Part shown: in pieces, positions 5,409-13,109 of the stretch
Layout: the number at the start of each line of letters is the position of its first letter
How positions within the stretch are numbered: the first letter of the stretch is position 1
From: Chloroflexota bacterium
Lineage (GTDB): Bacteria > Chloroflexota > Chloroflexia > JAMDCE01
Direction: 5' to 3'
Assembly: GCA_023489135.1 (NCBI GenBank)
Contig: JAMDCE010000371.1
Span: 1-13,274 of the forward strand
DNA: 13,274 nucleotides
Translations under genes and position numbers: made by a program
The notes under the pieces: model-generated
Told to the model about the DNA's origin: nothing
Databases searched by the model: none
Seen by the model: the letters and a program-made list of their open reading frames with translations, nothing else

Positions 5409-6671
5409 GTGATCAAGAGGCTAAGGGTCAGCAGAACCCAGTTAATGCTATACCTAGCTGTGATGGGGCCTGGGCTGATTGCGGCCACGGCGGGGAACGA
5501 CGCGGGCGGAGTCGCCACCTATGCAACGGCAGGTGCGTCATTTGGATACAGCCTGCTCTGGGTTCTCATTCTGATCAGCATTCCTCTCGCCGTCGTTCAG
5601 GAGATGGCGGCCCGAATGGGCGCGGCGACTGGAAAGGGATTGGCCGACCTTATCCGAGAGGAATTTGGCCTGCATTGGACGACGGTGGCGATGCTGACCC
5701 TTCTAGTCGCCAACGCTGGCACCACCATTGCCGAGTTCGCTGGCATCGCCGCAGCCGCGGAACTGCTAGGCCTGAGCAAGTTCATAGCTGTTCCGGTCGT
5801 AGCGGTGCTCGTGTGGCTTCTGGTGGTGCGGGGTTCTTACTCAGCCTCCGAGCGGATCTTTCTCATCTTCTCCGCTCTTCTCCTCGCCTACGTGGGCTCA
5901 GCATTCCTGGGCCGCCCCGACTGGGGGGACGTTGCTAAAGGGACCTTCGTTCCTTCTTTTCACTTTAATTCGGCTTACTTCCTGATGTTCATCAGCCTGA
6001 TCGGCACGACTATCTCCCCGTACATGCAGTTCTTCGCTCAGGGAGCCGTGGTCGACAAGGGCATCACGATGCGGGAGTACAAATACGAGAGGGCCGATGT
6101 GATCTTCGGCTCTTTCTTCCTTATTTTCGTGGCCTTTTTTATTGTCGTCTCCACTGCGGCAACTTTGCATCCCCTGGGTCTCACCGTGAGCACTGCCTCC
6201 GACGCTGCCCGAGCGCTGGAGCCAGTGGCTGGAGATTATGCTTACGTGCTGTTCGCGCTTGGCCTTTTCGGGGCATCGATGCTTGCTGCCAGTGTCTTAC
6301 CGATTTCGACCGCATACGCTGTCACTGGTGCGTTCGGATGGGAACGGAGCATCTCCGCAAGTTTCTCCGACGCCCCTATCTTCAACGGACTCTACACAGG
6401 GCTGATTGCCATCGGGGCCGTGGTGGTTCTTTTCCCTAATCTTCCGCTGGTCACAATAATGGTCTTCAGCCAGTTCGTGCAGGGCATCCTCTTGCCCATA
6501 GTGTTAGTCTTTCTTCTAAAACTTGCGAATAGCAAGGCGGTGATGGGAAAGTACACCAACGGGCCCGTCTTGAACGCCATCGCCTGGGGCGCTACTGGTC
6601 TTATAACTCTTCTCATCGCCTTGCTTATTGCCTCATCTTTCCTGGGCGAACTCCTAAGAATTGGACAGTAA
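5409..6671 (+). CDS. Nramp-family divalent metal transporter, probably Nramp-related Mg2+ transporter type
   Basis: The 420-residue protein is strongly hydrophobic with about ten or eleven membrane segments, the usual Nramp size. GTG at 5409 is the only in-frame start after a TGA at 5382, with GAGG six to seven bases upstream. The first helix carries GPGLIAATAGNDAGGVATY: the family metal-binding motif DPGN is DAGG here (Asp31 kept, Asn replaced by Gly34). In the sixth helix the usual ATVMPH segment aligns with TTISPY (residues 200-205), so the metal-liganding Met appears to be Ser203. Loss of the soft sulfur ligand argues against Mn2+/Fe2+ transport and fits the Nramp-related Mg2+ transporters, some of which are known to be under Mg2+ riboswitch control. 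Adjacency to an MgtE-like sensor supports Mg2+. Substrate remains an inference; family membership is secure. Confidence 0.9.
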   Translation: MIKRLRVSRTQLMLYLAVMGPGLIAATAGNDAGGVATYATAGASFGYSLLWVLILISIPLAVVQEMAARMGAATGKGLADLIREEFGLHWTTVAMLTLLVANAGTTIAEFAGIAAAAELLGLSKFIAVPVVAVLVWLLVVRGSYSASERIFLIFSALLLAYVGSAFLGRPDWGDVAKGTFVPSFHFNSAYFLMFISLIGTTISPYMQFFAQGAVVDKGITMREYKYERADVIFGSFFLIFVAFFIVVSTAATLHPLGLTVSTASDAARALEPVAGDYAYVLFALGLFGASMLAASVLPISTAYAVTGAFGWERSISASFSDAPIFNGLYTGLIAIGAVVVLFPNLPLVTIMVFSQFVQGILLPIVLVFLLKLANSKAVMGKYTNGPVLNAIAWGATGLITLLIALLIASSFLGELLRIGQ

Positions 6672-6673
6672 CA

Positions 6674-7225
6674 ATGATGGGTATGTACACACTGGTGGCC
6701 ATTCTCGCTCTCGCGGTGACGCTCTCGGCTTGTGGACCATCTCCGGGAAGCCGAGCGCAGTCCCCGGAGTCGCCAACAGCGGAGATCGCTAGTGCTCTGG
6801 TCGCGACTGACACGCCGGTCGCCCCACCGACCCCTAGCCCGTTTCCGCCTTCGCCCACGCCATCTTCAACACCGTCTCCGACAACTACCTTAACTCCTCC
6901 CACGCCGACTTTTACTGTTGCGCCATCGCCGACCGCGACTCTGAACCTCAAGATTGTTTCAGTGACCTCTCCGGTGCAACGCGGGGATGTGGCTACTCTT
7001 GTGGCCGAGACTAGGCCCGGCCTCCAGTGCACCATCACCGTATTCTACAAGTCCGGAGCCAGCACGGCCTCCGGCCTCGAGCCAAGAACTGCTGACGACA
7101 ATGGACAGATATCCTGGAGCTGGAAGGTTGGCCGCAAAACGACTCCCGGCCAGTGGCGAATAGTCGTCACGGCTGGGGAGGGTGAAGAGAAGGCCTCGGA
7201 GACCACCTTCTTCACCGTTCAGTGA
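6674..7225 (+). CDS. Lipoprotein with Pro/Thr/Ser-rich stalk and C-terminal beta domain
   Basis: This 183-residue protein starts two bases after the transporter stop codon, so it is almost certainly in the same transcript and perhaps translationally coupled, since its own SD is poor. The signal peptide ends in lipobox LSAC with Cys20. Residues about 30-90 are a stalk of Thr, Pro and Ser repeats (TPSPFPPSPTPSS and similar). Residues about 95-183 form a compact domain (LKIVSVTSPVQRGDVATLV near its start, GQWRIVVTAGEGEEKASETT near its end) with the alternating hydrophobic pattern of an immunoglobulin-like beta sandwich. It should be anchored outside the membrane. I do not recognise a specific family. 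A role near the metal transporter is suggested only by gene position. Confidence 0.75.
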   Translation: MMGMYTLVAILALAVTLSACGPSPGSRAQSPESPTAEIASALVATDTPVAPPTPSPFPPSPTPSSTPSPTTTLTPPTPTFTVAPSPTATLNLKIVSVTSPVQRGDVATLVAETRPGLQCTITVFYKSGASTASGLEPRTADDNGQISWSWKVGRKTTPGQWRIVVTAGEGEEKASETTFFTVQ

Positions 7226-7248
7226 GGTGGATCTAAGCGGGTGTTGAC

Positions 7249-7324
7249 CGCGGAGGGGGATATCGGTTAGGGATTAGAAGTATTCAGATGCTTAACCCCT
7301 AACCCCTAGCTCCCAACCTCCGCG
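7249..7324. repeat. Long imperfect inverted repeat with TTAGGG-like units
   Basis: CGCGGAGG (7249-7256) is the exact complement of CCTCCGCG (7317-7324). Inside it GGGA (7257-7260) matches TCCC (7311-7314), and GGTTAGGG (7265-7272) matches CCCTAACC (7297-7304), with further pairing TTA/TAA. The whole element folds into a hairpin of about 76 bases. No T-run follows on the plus strand, so it is not a standard terminator, although it sits at the end of the operon. It may be a short dispersed palindromic element. Confidence 0.6.
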
Positions 7325-7328
7325 TCGC

Positions 7329-7357
7329 TTGAAAAAGGCCTGGGTTTATGCTAAAAT
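7329..7357 (+). promoter_or_regulatory. Promoter of the tRNA-Gln gene
   Basis: TTGAAA (-35, 7329-7334) and TAAAAT (-10, 7352-7357) are 17 bases apart. The predicted start near 7364 is only about five bases before the mature tRNA. Confidence 0.8.
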
Positions 7358-7368
7358 ATCGCCGTTAC

Positions 7369-7442
7369 TGGGGAATCGTCTAGTGGTAGGACAGCTGACT
7401 CTGGATCAGTAAGCGGGGGTTCGAATCCTCCTTCCCCAGCCA
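7369..7442 (+). tRNA. tRNA-Gln (anticodon CTG)
   Basis: The 74-base cloverleaf is complete. The acceptor stem TGGGGAA pairs perfectly with TTCCCCA, followed by discriminator G and an encoded CCA. The D stem is GTCT/GGAC with loop AGTGGTA. The anticodon stem GCTGA/TCAGT closes loop CTCTGGA, giving anticodon CTG, which reads CAG codons for glutamine. The variable loop is AAGC, and the T arm is GGGGG-TTCGAAT-CCTCC. The weak U1-A72 pair is a known identity feature of bacterial glutamine tRNA. It is a single gene with its own promoter and terminator. Confidence 0.97.
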
Positions 7443-7457
7443 GAAGCGAAGACGGCC

Positions 7458-7489
7458 GGGTAGGAGATTGCTCCTGCCCCCTTTTTTTT
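7458..7489 (+). terminator. Intrinsic terminator of the tRNA-Gln transcript
   Basis: GGGTAGGAG pairs with CTCCTGCCC (one T-G wobble) across the loop ATTG. The stem is followed by CC and then eight T residues (7482-7489). It lies 15 bases after the tRNA CCA end. Confidence 0.92.
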
Positions 7490-7871
7490 GCGCCTCGTCT
7501 CCGCGTTCGAGAAATACCGCTTCCGGGATCCTTTATTCACAGCCTTGCATTTCCCGATCATTCCACGGTGCAGGCTGCAAGAGAGGGTGGCGGCACCAGA
7601 TTGCTCCAGAGCGCTGTCAAGTAGTAGTCAAGATGGCTGATGGGTCAAAGACATAAGGTTGCGGGTCTCCCTGATCTTTCGCGGGCGGACGGCAAATCTC
7701 CTCCCGCTGCTCCTTGGTAAGAAAGCGAGGTGCGGACACACCCGATAATCGGATTGATCTGTGGTTCAGGAGGATGTGGTCAACGGAAGTGGTCCTAGAG
7801 TTCCTGAACGGCGTCAGCATGTTTCGTTCGTCAAAGACAGAGAGAAGGAGGAAGTTCAAAGCCGTAAGAAC
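7490..7871. other. Interval between the tRNA terminator and the first histidine kinase
   Basis: Apart from one weak minus-strand ORF at 7617-7859, listed separately, I see no gene. No clear intrinsic terminator for the minus-strand kinase gene is visible here; GAAC-GCCTAG-GTTC just past its stop codon is only a four-base-pair stem. Confidence 0.4.
7617..7859 (-). CDS. Possible small hypothetical protein downstream of the kinase
   Basis: An 80-residue frame begins with TTG twelve bases after the kinase stop codon and could be its last cistron. The product is hydrophilic with no signal peptide; a segment SAPRFLTKEQREEICRPP is mildly protein-like. There is no convincing SD and no family I recognise. 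An internal ATG at residue 14 is an alternative start. It may well be a chance ORF. Confidence 0.2.
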   Translation of the reverse strand: MNFLLLSVFDERNMLTPFRNSRTTSVDHILLNHRSIRLSGVSAPRFLTKEQREEICRPPAKDQGDPQPYVFDPSAILTTT

Positions 7872-10800
7872 CTAGGCGTTCAGGTAGGAATCGCGGGCTT
7901 CGCTGGGGTTAACGGTAATGTTCTCCCCACGATCCAGACGAAGGGTGAAGCTGAAGATTGAGCCGCCATCCTCTCGACCATCAACCGAAACCCTTCCGCC
8001 GTGCCGTTCCACGATTTCTCGTGAGATATATAGCCCGAGGCCCAACCCCTTGTGCTGGTGGGAGACCCGGTTGGCGACCTGGAAGAAGCGATCGAAGACG
8101 TGCGGCCTTTGCTCTACCGGAATCCCTATTCCCTCGTCCGCGACAGACACTTGCACGACCTCTTCGGAAACGCTCATCCGGATTTCTATTCTCCCACCGG
8201 CGGGACTGTACTTCACCGCGTTTTCAATTAGATTGGTGACTACCTGTTCGATTCGGGACGAGTCAATATACAGCGACGGCCGGTCCTTCGGCACATCCAG
8301 GACTATAACATGCTTATCGGTGGTCAGCCGAGCTCTTTCGGCCACAGACGCGAGAAGGTCAGTCAGGTCGGCCGGACTTTTCCGCAACTCCAGCCTACCG
8401 CTCTGAACACGGGATACGTCTAGCAATTCATCGACCAGATTAGTCAAACGGTCGATCTGGCTCAATAGACCCTCGAGCTTTCGTTCGTGATCTTGCTGTG
8501 GCGTGGGGTCTGCTGCAGGATCCAACCCGTGGAGGCCGCCATTTGCCTTTAACTGCCGCAGCATCGTCTGCGCGTACGCTCTGATGGACGTGATGGGGGT
8601 CTTTAGTTCATGCGTCGCGACGGCCAGGAACTCGTCCTTCAGCCGGTCCACCTCCTTCCGCTTGGCTAAATCTCTGAAGGTGTGGACGACAACCTGAGGC
8701 CTACCGAGGTCGTCGGCAGTGCACCCCATCGTCAACTCAGTCCAGATGTCAGCCGGTGCCGCACCAGAGATCAGCACCTCCAAAGGAACGCTTCGGCGCG
8801 GGCCCGAACTAACGAAGGGACAAGCAGTGTCACAGAGGGAGATCCCGTCTTTGTCGCGAACGTTGAGAAACCGGTAGCACGGCCTTCCCAGGAACTCCGA
8901 CGCATCGTGGCCGGTGAGGGCCTCCAAAGCAGGGTTGACATTCACGATTCGTCGGTGGGCATCAACCACCATGATGGCGTCGCCTGAAACCATCGTGACC
9001 ATTTGGGCCTTGGCCCGCTCTCGCTCGGCGTCCTCCAGAGCCCGGGCCAGCTCCTCGATAGTCTCCTGGAGTTGTTCGTCTGTGCGCCGGTACAGACGGG
9101 CGTTTTCGATGGCGACTCCGACCTGGTTGCCGACGGATGTGGCGAATTCCAGTTCTTCGGGCGTGAAAATGCGCTCCTTGCGGCTATACAGATTCATTAC
9201 CCCCAGAACGCCCTGGGCAGCGAGGAGCGGTACGCGGAGGACGGAGCGCAGGCCATCTTGTCTCAGGCTTTCGGCTATCAGCATGCTGGCGTCAAGCCTC
9301 GTCTGCAGCGCCAAAGGTCTCTGTGAAGCGATGACTTCCTGCAACGGCACCTCGTCCAAGGGCACTCTACTCATAGCTTCCACAAATCGCGCGGAGAGTC
9401 CGCTGTGAACGGTAAGGACCATCTCTTCATCTTCCAGGAGATAGATGCCCCCGGAATCCAGGTGCAGTGCCTCCATACTTTTGCCCAGGGCCCTTTGCAG
9501 TACTTCGCCCAGGTCCAGCGACTGGTTCACGGCGAAGCTGAGGTCGTTGAGGGCGGCCAACTGGCAGTTTCGTTGCAGCAACTCCTCTTCGGCGCGCTTA
9601 CTATCGGTGATGTCCTTTCCAAAGCTGATGGTTCCTACTACGCTACTGCCGGCAAAGACGGGAGTGGTGTTCACCAGGAGGACCCGACTCCCACCATTCT
9701 TCTTCAGTACTCTCACTTCATAACTCGGAGAGTCGCCAGCCAGTGTCTCGCTGAAGATTCGCTGCACCTTTGGAAGGTCCTCAGGTGCGACCAGAGGAAC
9801 GAAGGACTTGCCGATCCAATCGTACAGCCGGTGACCGGTTAACTCCTCGGCCTGACGATTAAACCAAGTGAAGTCGCCCTTTTCATCGAGGGTCCAGATG
9901 AGGTCGTTCGAGCACTCGACCATATTGCGGTAGGTGGCTTCAGATTCCCGAAGCCTCTGAAAGAGCCTGGTATTCTCAACGGCAACGCTAATCTGGCTGC
10001 CGACGGCGGCCAAGAAATCTAAGTCTTGAGAACTATATGGCTCGTCTCCGCGCCGGCCAGACGCCAACAGGCCCATAGTCCTCTCTTTTGATCTGATTGG
10101 CGCCAACGCCACGAAGCGAATGCCCTCCTCACGGAGTCTATACACGGTCTGAGCGGGGTTTTCCACCAGGTCGGCGAAATGCTCCGGGGTTCCCGCCCTT
10201 GCTTCGAATTCGGACAGGCTTCCCCTTATCTTCACTCGCCCGCTATTCCCCGTGGTCCAAAAAGCTGTAGGATAGCCAACCTGAGCCTTTGTGATCAGCC
10301 AGTTGCCGTCCTTTTCCCATAATCCCACGGCCGCTCCATCTGACCCGGTCACTTCCATGATCTTGGCGCTCACCAGATGCAGTATCTCGTCAAGGTCGAG
10401 AGAGGAACTCACGATGCTGGCGATGGCGTTGAGGGCCGAAAGCCGAGCGTTGAGCTGAAGAATCGATTGCTGGAAGTAGACTTTCTCAGAAACGTCCCGG
10501 GCGTATTCGATCACTTGCACCACCTGACCAGCACTATCCCGGAGAGGAAAGGTGGTCAGTTCGGTGTAAGTTGGCTTGCCGCCCCGATCTAAACCGGCGT
10601 GGGTGATGGTGGTGCTTTGGCCGGTCTCGAAGGTTACTCGGGAAGGGCAGTCAGGGCAAATATCATCCGTCTGATGAAAAAGACGGAAACAGCGTTCTCC
10701 CAGTATCTCCTCAAGGGAGCGCTTGACCCAGTTCTGCGTGAACTTGTTGGCTAACATTAGGCGGTAGTGGCGATCGATGATGATTACCCCAGCCGGGAGG

Positions 10801-10889
10801 CTATCCAGCGACGAGGAGCCAAAGGTTTCCAACGGATGGAACTGTGGGAATTCTGGCCGGCTCTGGTTTTGCGGATCCGTGTCTGTCAT
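7872..10889 (-). CDS. Soluble multi-sensor histidine kinase (PAS-GAF-PAS-GAF-PAS-HisKA-HATPase)
   Basis: This 1005-residue kinase autophosphorylates on a histidine in response to signals and passes phosphate to a response regulator. Order of domains: PAS about 30-135; GAF about 155-305; PAS about 315-430; GAF about 445-598; a charged helical linker about 600-630; PAS about 632-745; HisKA with the H-box ATHELKTP (His760); HATPase with N-box NLIENAVKYSP (886-896), G1 DEGIGIP (918-924), F-box DRFF and G2 GLGLGLYI (948-955). No membrane segment or signal peptide exists, so it senses cytoplasmic signals. The first and third PAS domains each carry a Cys cluster (C67, C78, C81; C671, C686, C690). 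There is no receiver domain and no adjacent regulator. ATG start with GAGGTG four bases upstream and its own promoter. Signal unknown. Confidence 0.95.
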   Translation of the reverse strand: MTDTDPQNQSRPEFPQFHPLETFGSSSLDSLPAGVIIIDRHYRLMLANKFTQNWVKRSLEEILGERCFRLFHQTDDICPDCPSRVTFETGQSTTITHAGLDRGGKPTYTELTTFPLRDSAGQVVQVIEYARDVSEKVYFQQSILQLNARLSALNAIASIVSSSLDLDEILHLVSAKIMEVTGSDGAAVGLWEKDGNWLITKAQVGYPTAFWTTGNSGRVKIRGSLSEFEARAGTPEHFADLVENPAQTVYRLREEGIRFVALAPIRSKERTMGLLASGRRGDEPYSSQDLDFLAAVGSQISVAVENTRLFQRLRESEATYRNMVECSNDLIWTLDEKGDFTWFNRQAEELTGHRLYDWIGKSFVPLVAPEDLPKVQRIFSETLAGDSPSYEVRVLKKNGGSRVLLVNTTPVFAGSSVVGTISFGKDITDSKRAEEELLQRNCQLAALNDLSFAVNQSLDLGEVLQRALGKSMEALHLDSGGIYLLEDEEMVLTVHSGLSARFVEAMSRVPLDEVPLQEVIASQRPLALQTRLDASMLIAESLRQDGLRSVLRVPLLAAQGVLGVMNLYSRKERIFTPEELEFATSVGNQVGVAIENARLYRRTDEQLQETIEELARALEDAERERAKAQMVTMVSGDAIMVVDAHRRIVNVNPALEALTGHDASEFLGRPCYRFLNVRDKDGISLCDTACPFVSSGPRRSVPLEVLISGAAPADIWTELTMGCTADDLGRPQVVVHTFRDLAKRKEVDRLKDEFLAVATHELKTPITSIRAYAQTMLRQLKANGGLHGLDPAADPTPQQDHERKLEGLLSQIDRLTNLVDELLDVSRVQSGRLELRKSPADLTDLLASVAERARLTTDKHVIVLDVPKDRPSLYIDSSRIEQVVTNLIENAVKYSPAGGRIEIRMSVSEEVVQVSVADEGIGIPVEQRPHVFDRFFQVANRVSHQHKGLGLGLYISREIVERHGGRVSVDGREDGGSIFSFTLRLDRGENITVNPSEARDSYLNA

Positions 10890-11058
10890 AGCTCACCTCG
10901 TCCACGAAGGGATGCACCGCGTTGCGATCGGACCAGCCGAAAAAGGGAACAAAAGGTCGCGATGTCTTCATTGAAGAGCTTGGGAACGATCAAGGTGCTA
11001 TGGGTCGACTGCGACCTGCTAGAGGAGAGGCGAGTTGAAGAGACGTCAGGTCCGTGTC

Positions 11059-11087
11059 ATTATAGCGGCCGGAAACCCCCGAGTCAA
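11059..11087 (-). promoter_or_regulatory. Promoter of the multi-sensor kinase
   Basis: On the minus strand TTGACT (11082-11087) and the consensus TATAAT (11059-11064) are 17 bases apart. Start would be near 11052, leaving a leader of about 160 nt. It lies directly behind the stop codon of the upstream kinase gene, so the two kinases can be transcribed independently. Confidence 0.8.
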
Positions 11088-11105
11088 CCCTGGGTGGGCC
11101 GCCTC

Positions 11106-12689
11106 TTACCGACCGAGGGGGAGCGTGAAGAAAAACGTCGAGCCATAACCCACTTCGCTCTCCACCCAGATTCGTCCACCATGGAGGGCCACAATCTGGT
11201 TGCTCAGGTAAAGTCCTAGACCCAGACCCATGGGACGGTGGCGCACTGTATTGTAACCCATGAAAGGCCGACCAAAGAGATGCCTCTTAACCTCGTCAGC
11301 GATCCCCACTCCTTGGTCTGTTATGGCTACCTCGGCCTCACCATCGAGGCGTCTGACGACGACGTCGATGGGACCACCTCGAGGGCTGAATCTAATCGCA
11401 TTTTCCAGCAGATTCCACATCACTTGCTCAACACGGTCTTTATCCCAGTTTCCAATGAGTTGGGGCACCTCGGCCTGCAACCGGATGGTGTGCTTTGTCG
11501 TGGTAGCCTGTCTGTCTTCTACCACCTGCCTGATAGACTCGACTAGATCCATTGGCTTGCGGGCCAATTCGACCTCGCCAGCCTGAGCTTTGGACATATC
11601 TAGGACGGCCTGGATGAGCCGAATCATCCGGTCTACTTCGCTGTTGATTGTGTCCAGACTTCTTAGATCTAGCTGATCCACGCCACGAGCTACGGCCTTC
11701 TTCTTCAGAGTCTGAGCGATAGCCTTGATAGAGGTCAAAGGCGTCCTGAGCTGGTGAGAGGCAACGGAGATGAATTCGGCTCGGATTTGATCGAGTTCCT
11801 TCAGCTTGCTGATGTCCTGGTAGACTATGATCGCCCCGGTGATTTGACCAATCGTGTTTCGTAGAGGAGCGGAGTTTACGAGAAGGTGCACCGGTTCTCG
11901 CCCAATCCTCTTGAGAACGACTTCCATCCCCGTTATCGTGTCACCGTGCTCAAGGGTCCGTCTCAGCGGACGTTCCTGGGGGACCAGCGCCTCGCCCGAA
12001 GGTAGGTAGAGTCGATACGTTTTGAAATAATCGTCCAGGGTCATTTCGGATGTCATTGGAGGACCGAACAAGTCGATAGCGGCGCGGTTTATCAAGGCAA
12101 TCTGGCCCGACGGCATCTCGGCTACAGTAACGGCCACGGGAATGGCATCGACGATGGCTCTGAGATTCCGCTGGTCAGCCTCCCCACGCCTGGCCTGTTC
12201 CTGAGCTTCTCGAAGAACCGCTTGGGCCGCCTCGCGGGCGCGCGCTTCTTCAGTGGTTTCGACGATGAACTGCAGGATTCCTTGCACACGCTCGGCTTCG
12301 TCCTTCCTCGGCGTGAAGCAGAAGTTCCAACAGATTTCTTTGACTTTCGTCCCGTTACATCTGAGAAACACCCGAAAGTCAGTGGCTCGATGGGGCTCGG
12401 CCGTCTGGTATACGCGATCCATTATATCGATCAGGCCCTGCTCTTTCAGTTCAGGAAAGACCTCGGCAGCCGGACGACCGATCATCTGCACACCTGGCTT
12501 AAAGGTCTGGTAGAGCGGATTCACCAGTTCGAAGATATGGTCGGGGCCTTTGGTCACCGCGATGGCCGCCGAAGCGTTATCTATTATGCTTTCCAAGAAC
12601 TGTCTTTCGCGTTCTAGTTTCTCGCAGTCGAGGGTCTGTGGGGTGGTGACAGCTTGTTTCGGCTCTTCTGGTGGAAATCCCTGGGCCAC
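11106..12689 (-). CDS. Soluble PAS-PAS-HisKA-HATPase sensor histidine kinase
   Basis: The 527-residue kinase has (numbering from the longer TTG-started form) a PAS domain at about 40-160 (FLESIIDNASAAIAVTKGPDH), a coiled Ala/Glu-rich linker at about 158-185, and a second PAS at about 185-305 (LRAIVDAIPVAVTVAEMPSG). HisKA follows with H-box SVASHQLRTPL (His324), then HATPase with N-box NLLENAIRFSP (438-448), G1 DQGVGIA (470-476) and G2 GLGLGLYL (500-507). It has no membrane segment and no receiver domain. I chose GTG at 12687-12689 because GGAGAG sits five bases upstream. The frame continues to a TTG at 12725, which has no SD but would add twelve residues. The kinase lies upstream of the larger kinase on the same strand, and no response regulator is next to it. 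Signal unknown. Confidence 0.93.
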   Translation of the reverse strand: MAQGFPPEEPKQAVTTPQTLDCEKLERERQFLESIIDNASAAIAVTKGPDHIFELVNPLYQTFKPGVQMIGRPAAEVFPELKEQGLIDIMDRVYQTAEPHRATDFRVFLRCNGTKVKEICWNFCFTPRKDEAERVQGILQFIVETTEEARAREAAQAVLREAQEQARRGEADQRNLRAIVDAIPVAVTVAEMPSGQIALINRAAIDLFGPPMTSEMTLDDYFKTYRLYLPSGEALVPQERPLRRTLEHGDTITGMEVVLKRIGREPVHLLVNSAPLRNTIGQITGAIIVYQDISKLKELDQIRAEFISVASHQLRTPLTSIKAIAQTLKKKAVARGVDQLDLRSLDTINSEVDRMIRLIQAVLDMSKAQAGEVELARKPMDLVESIRQVVEDRQATTTKHTIRLQAEVPQLIGNWDKDRVEQVMWNLLENAIRFSPRGGPIDVVVRRLDGEAEVAITDQGVGIADEVKRHLFGRPFMGYNTVRHRPMGLGLGLYLSNQIVALHGGRIWVESEVGYGSTFFFTLPLGR

Positions 12690-12734
12690 CGTTTCTCTCC
12701 ATGCTTGTGCTCGCGGCCGTACCAAAAAGGCAAG

Positions 12735-12748
12735 GTGCCCACTGGCAC
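12735..12748 (-). other. Small hairpin at the 5' end of the kinase mRNA
   Basis: GTGCC and GGCAC form a perfect five-base-pair stem over a four-base loop, just downstream of the -10 box on the minus strand. It would stand at or near the 5' end of the transcript and might stabilise it. Confidence 0.35.
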
Positions 12749-12751
12749 GTT

Positions 12752-12779
12752 TCTATACTTAGAGCAATTTCTATGCCAA
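12752..12779 (-). promoter_or_regulatory. Promoter of the PAS-PAS kinase
   Basis: On the minus strand TTGGCA (12774-12779) and TATAGA (12752-12757) are separated by 16 bases. The start would be near 12745, about 55 bases before the chosen GTG. Confidence 0.6.
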
Positions 12780-13109
12780 AACCCGGTTTTTCGAGGCAGA
12801 GGTACTTCTAGAGAATTCCGCTCGAGTCTCTAATCCTGCGCACCTTCCTCTCATTGCTCCCTGCACGCCTGCTTAGAAATGGTGGTCAGGAGAAGGAAGA
12901 AAGTTGGGCTGGGGCATTGAGCCAGGGCGTGTGGCTCTGGAAGTGGCTTTACTAATGGATGACTTCCGTCGGCCATGGTAAGCTCCGTCCTTCCAGAAAA
13001 ACCACAGGGTATCGCTTTGGAGACCGCGTCGGTGCGCCGGGCCGGACCCGCCTACTTGATCTACGTTTGGCCGAGGGGTAAGATCCTTGGCAAAGACATC
13101 CTGGACCGG
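12780..13109. other. Divergent intergenic region between the kinase and nadE
   Basis: No supported gene is seen. A perfect hairpin GAGCCA-GGGCGTG-TGGCTC occupies 12919-12937, without a T-run on either side. Two overlapping opposite-strand frames (12975-13175 plus, 12873-13163 minus) lack SD sequences and recognisable content. Confidence 0.35.

Noticed and set aside
5381..5938. 185-codon plus-strand frame starting with ATG after GAGGT
   Set aside because: It overlaps the transporter in another frame, has the composition of an out-of-frame read of a hydrophobic gene, and ends inside it.
6830..6950. Tandem DNA repeats in the lipoprotein gene
   Set aside because: The CCGACN/CCATCN-like pattern comes from Thr/Pro/Ser codons of the protein stalk and is not an exact repeat array; no CRISPR spacing exists.
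6625..7038. 137-codon minus-strand frame opposite the lipoprotein
   Set aside because: Its Gly/Val-rich run is simply the complement of the Pro/Thr codons of the lipoprotein stalk.
12690..12725. TTG start adding twelve residues to the PAS-PAS kinase
   Set aside because: No SD precedes it, while the internal GTG at 12687-12689 has GGAGAG at good spacing. It remains possible.
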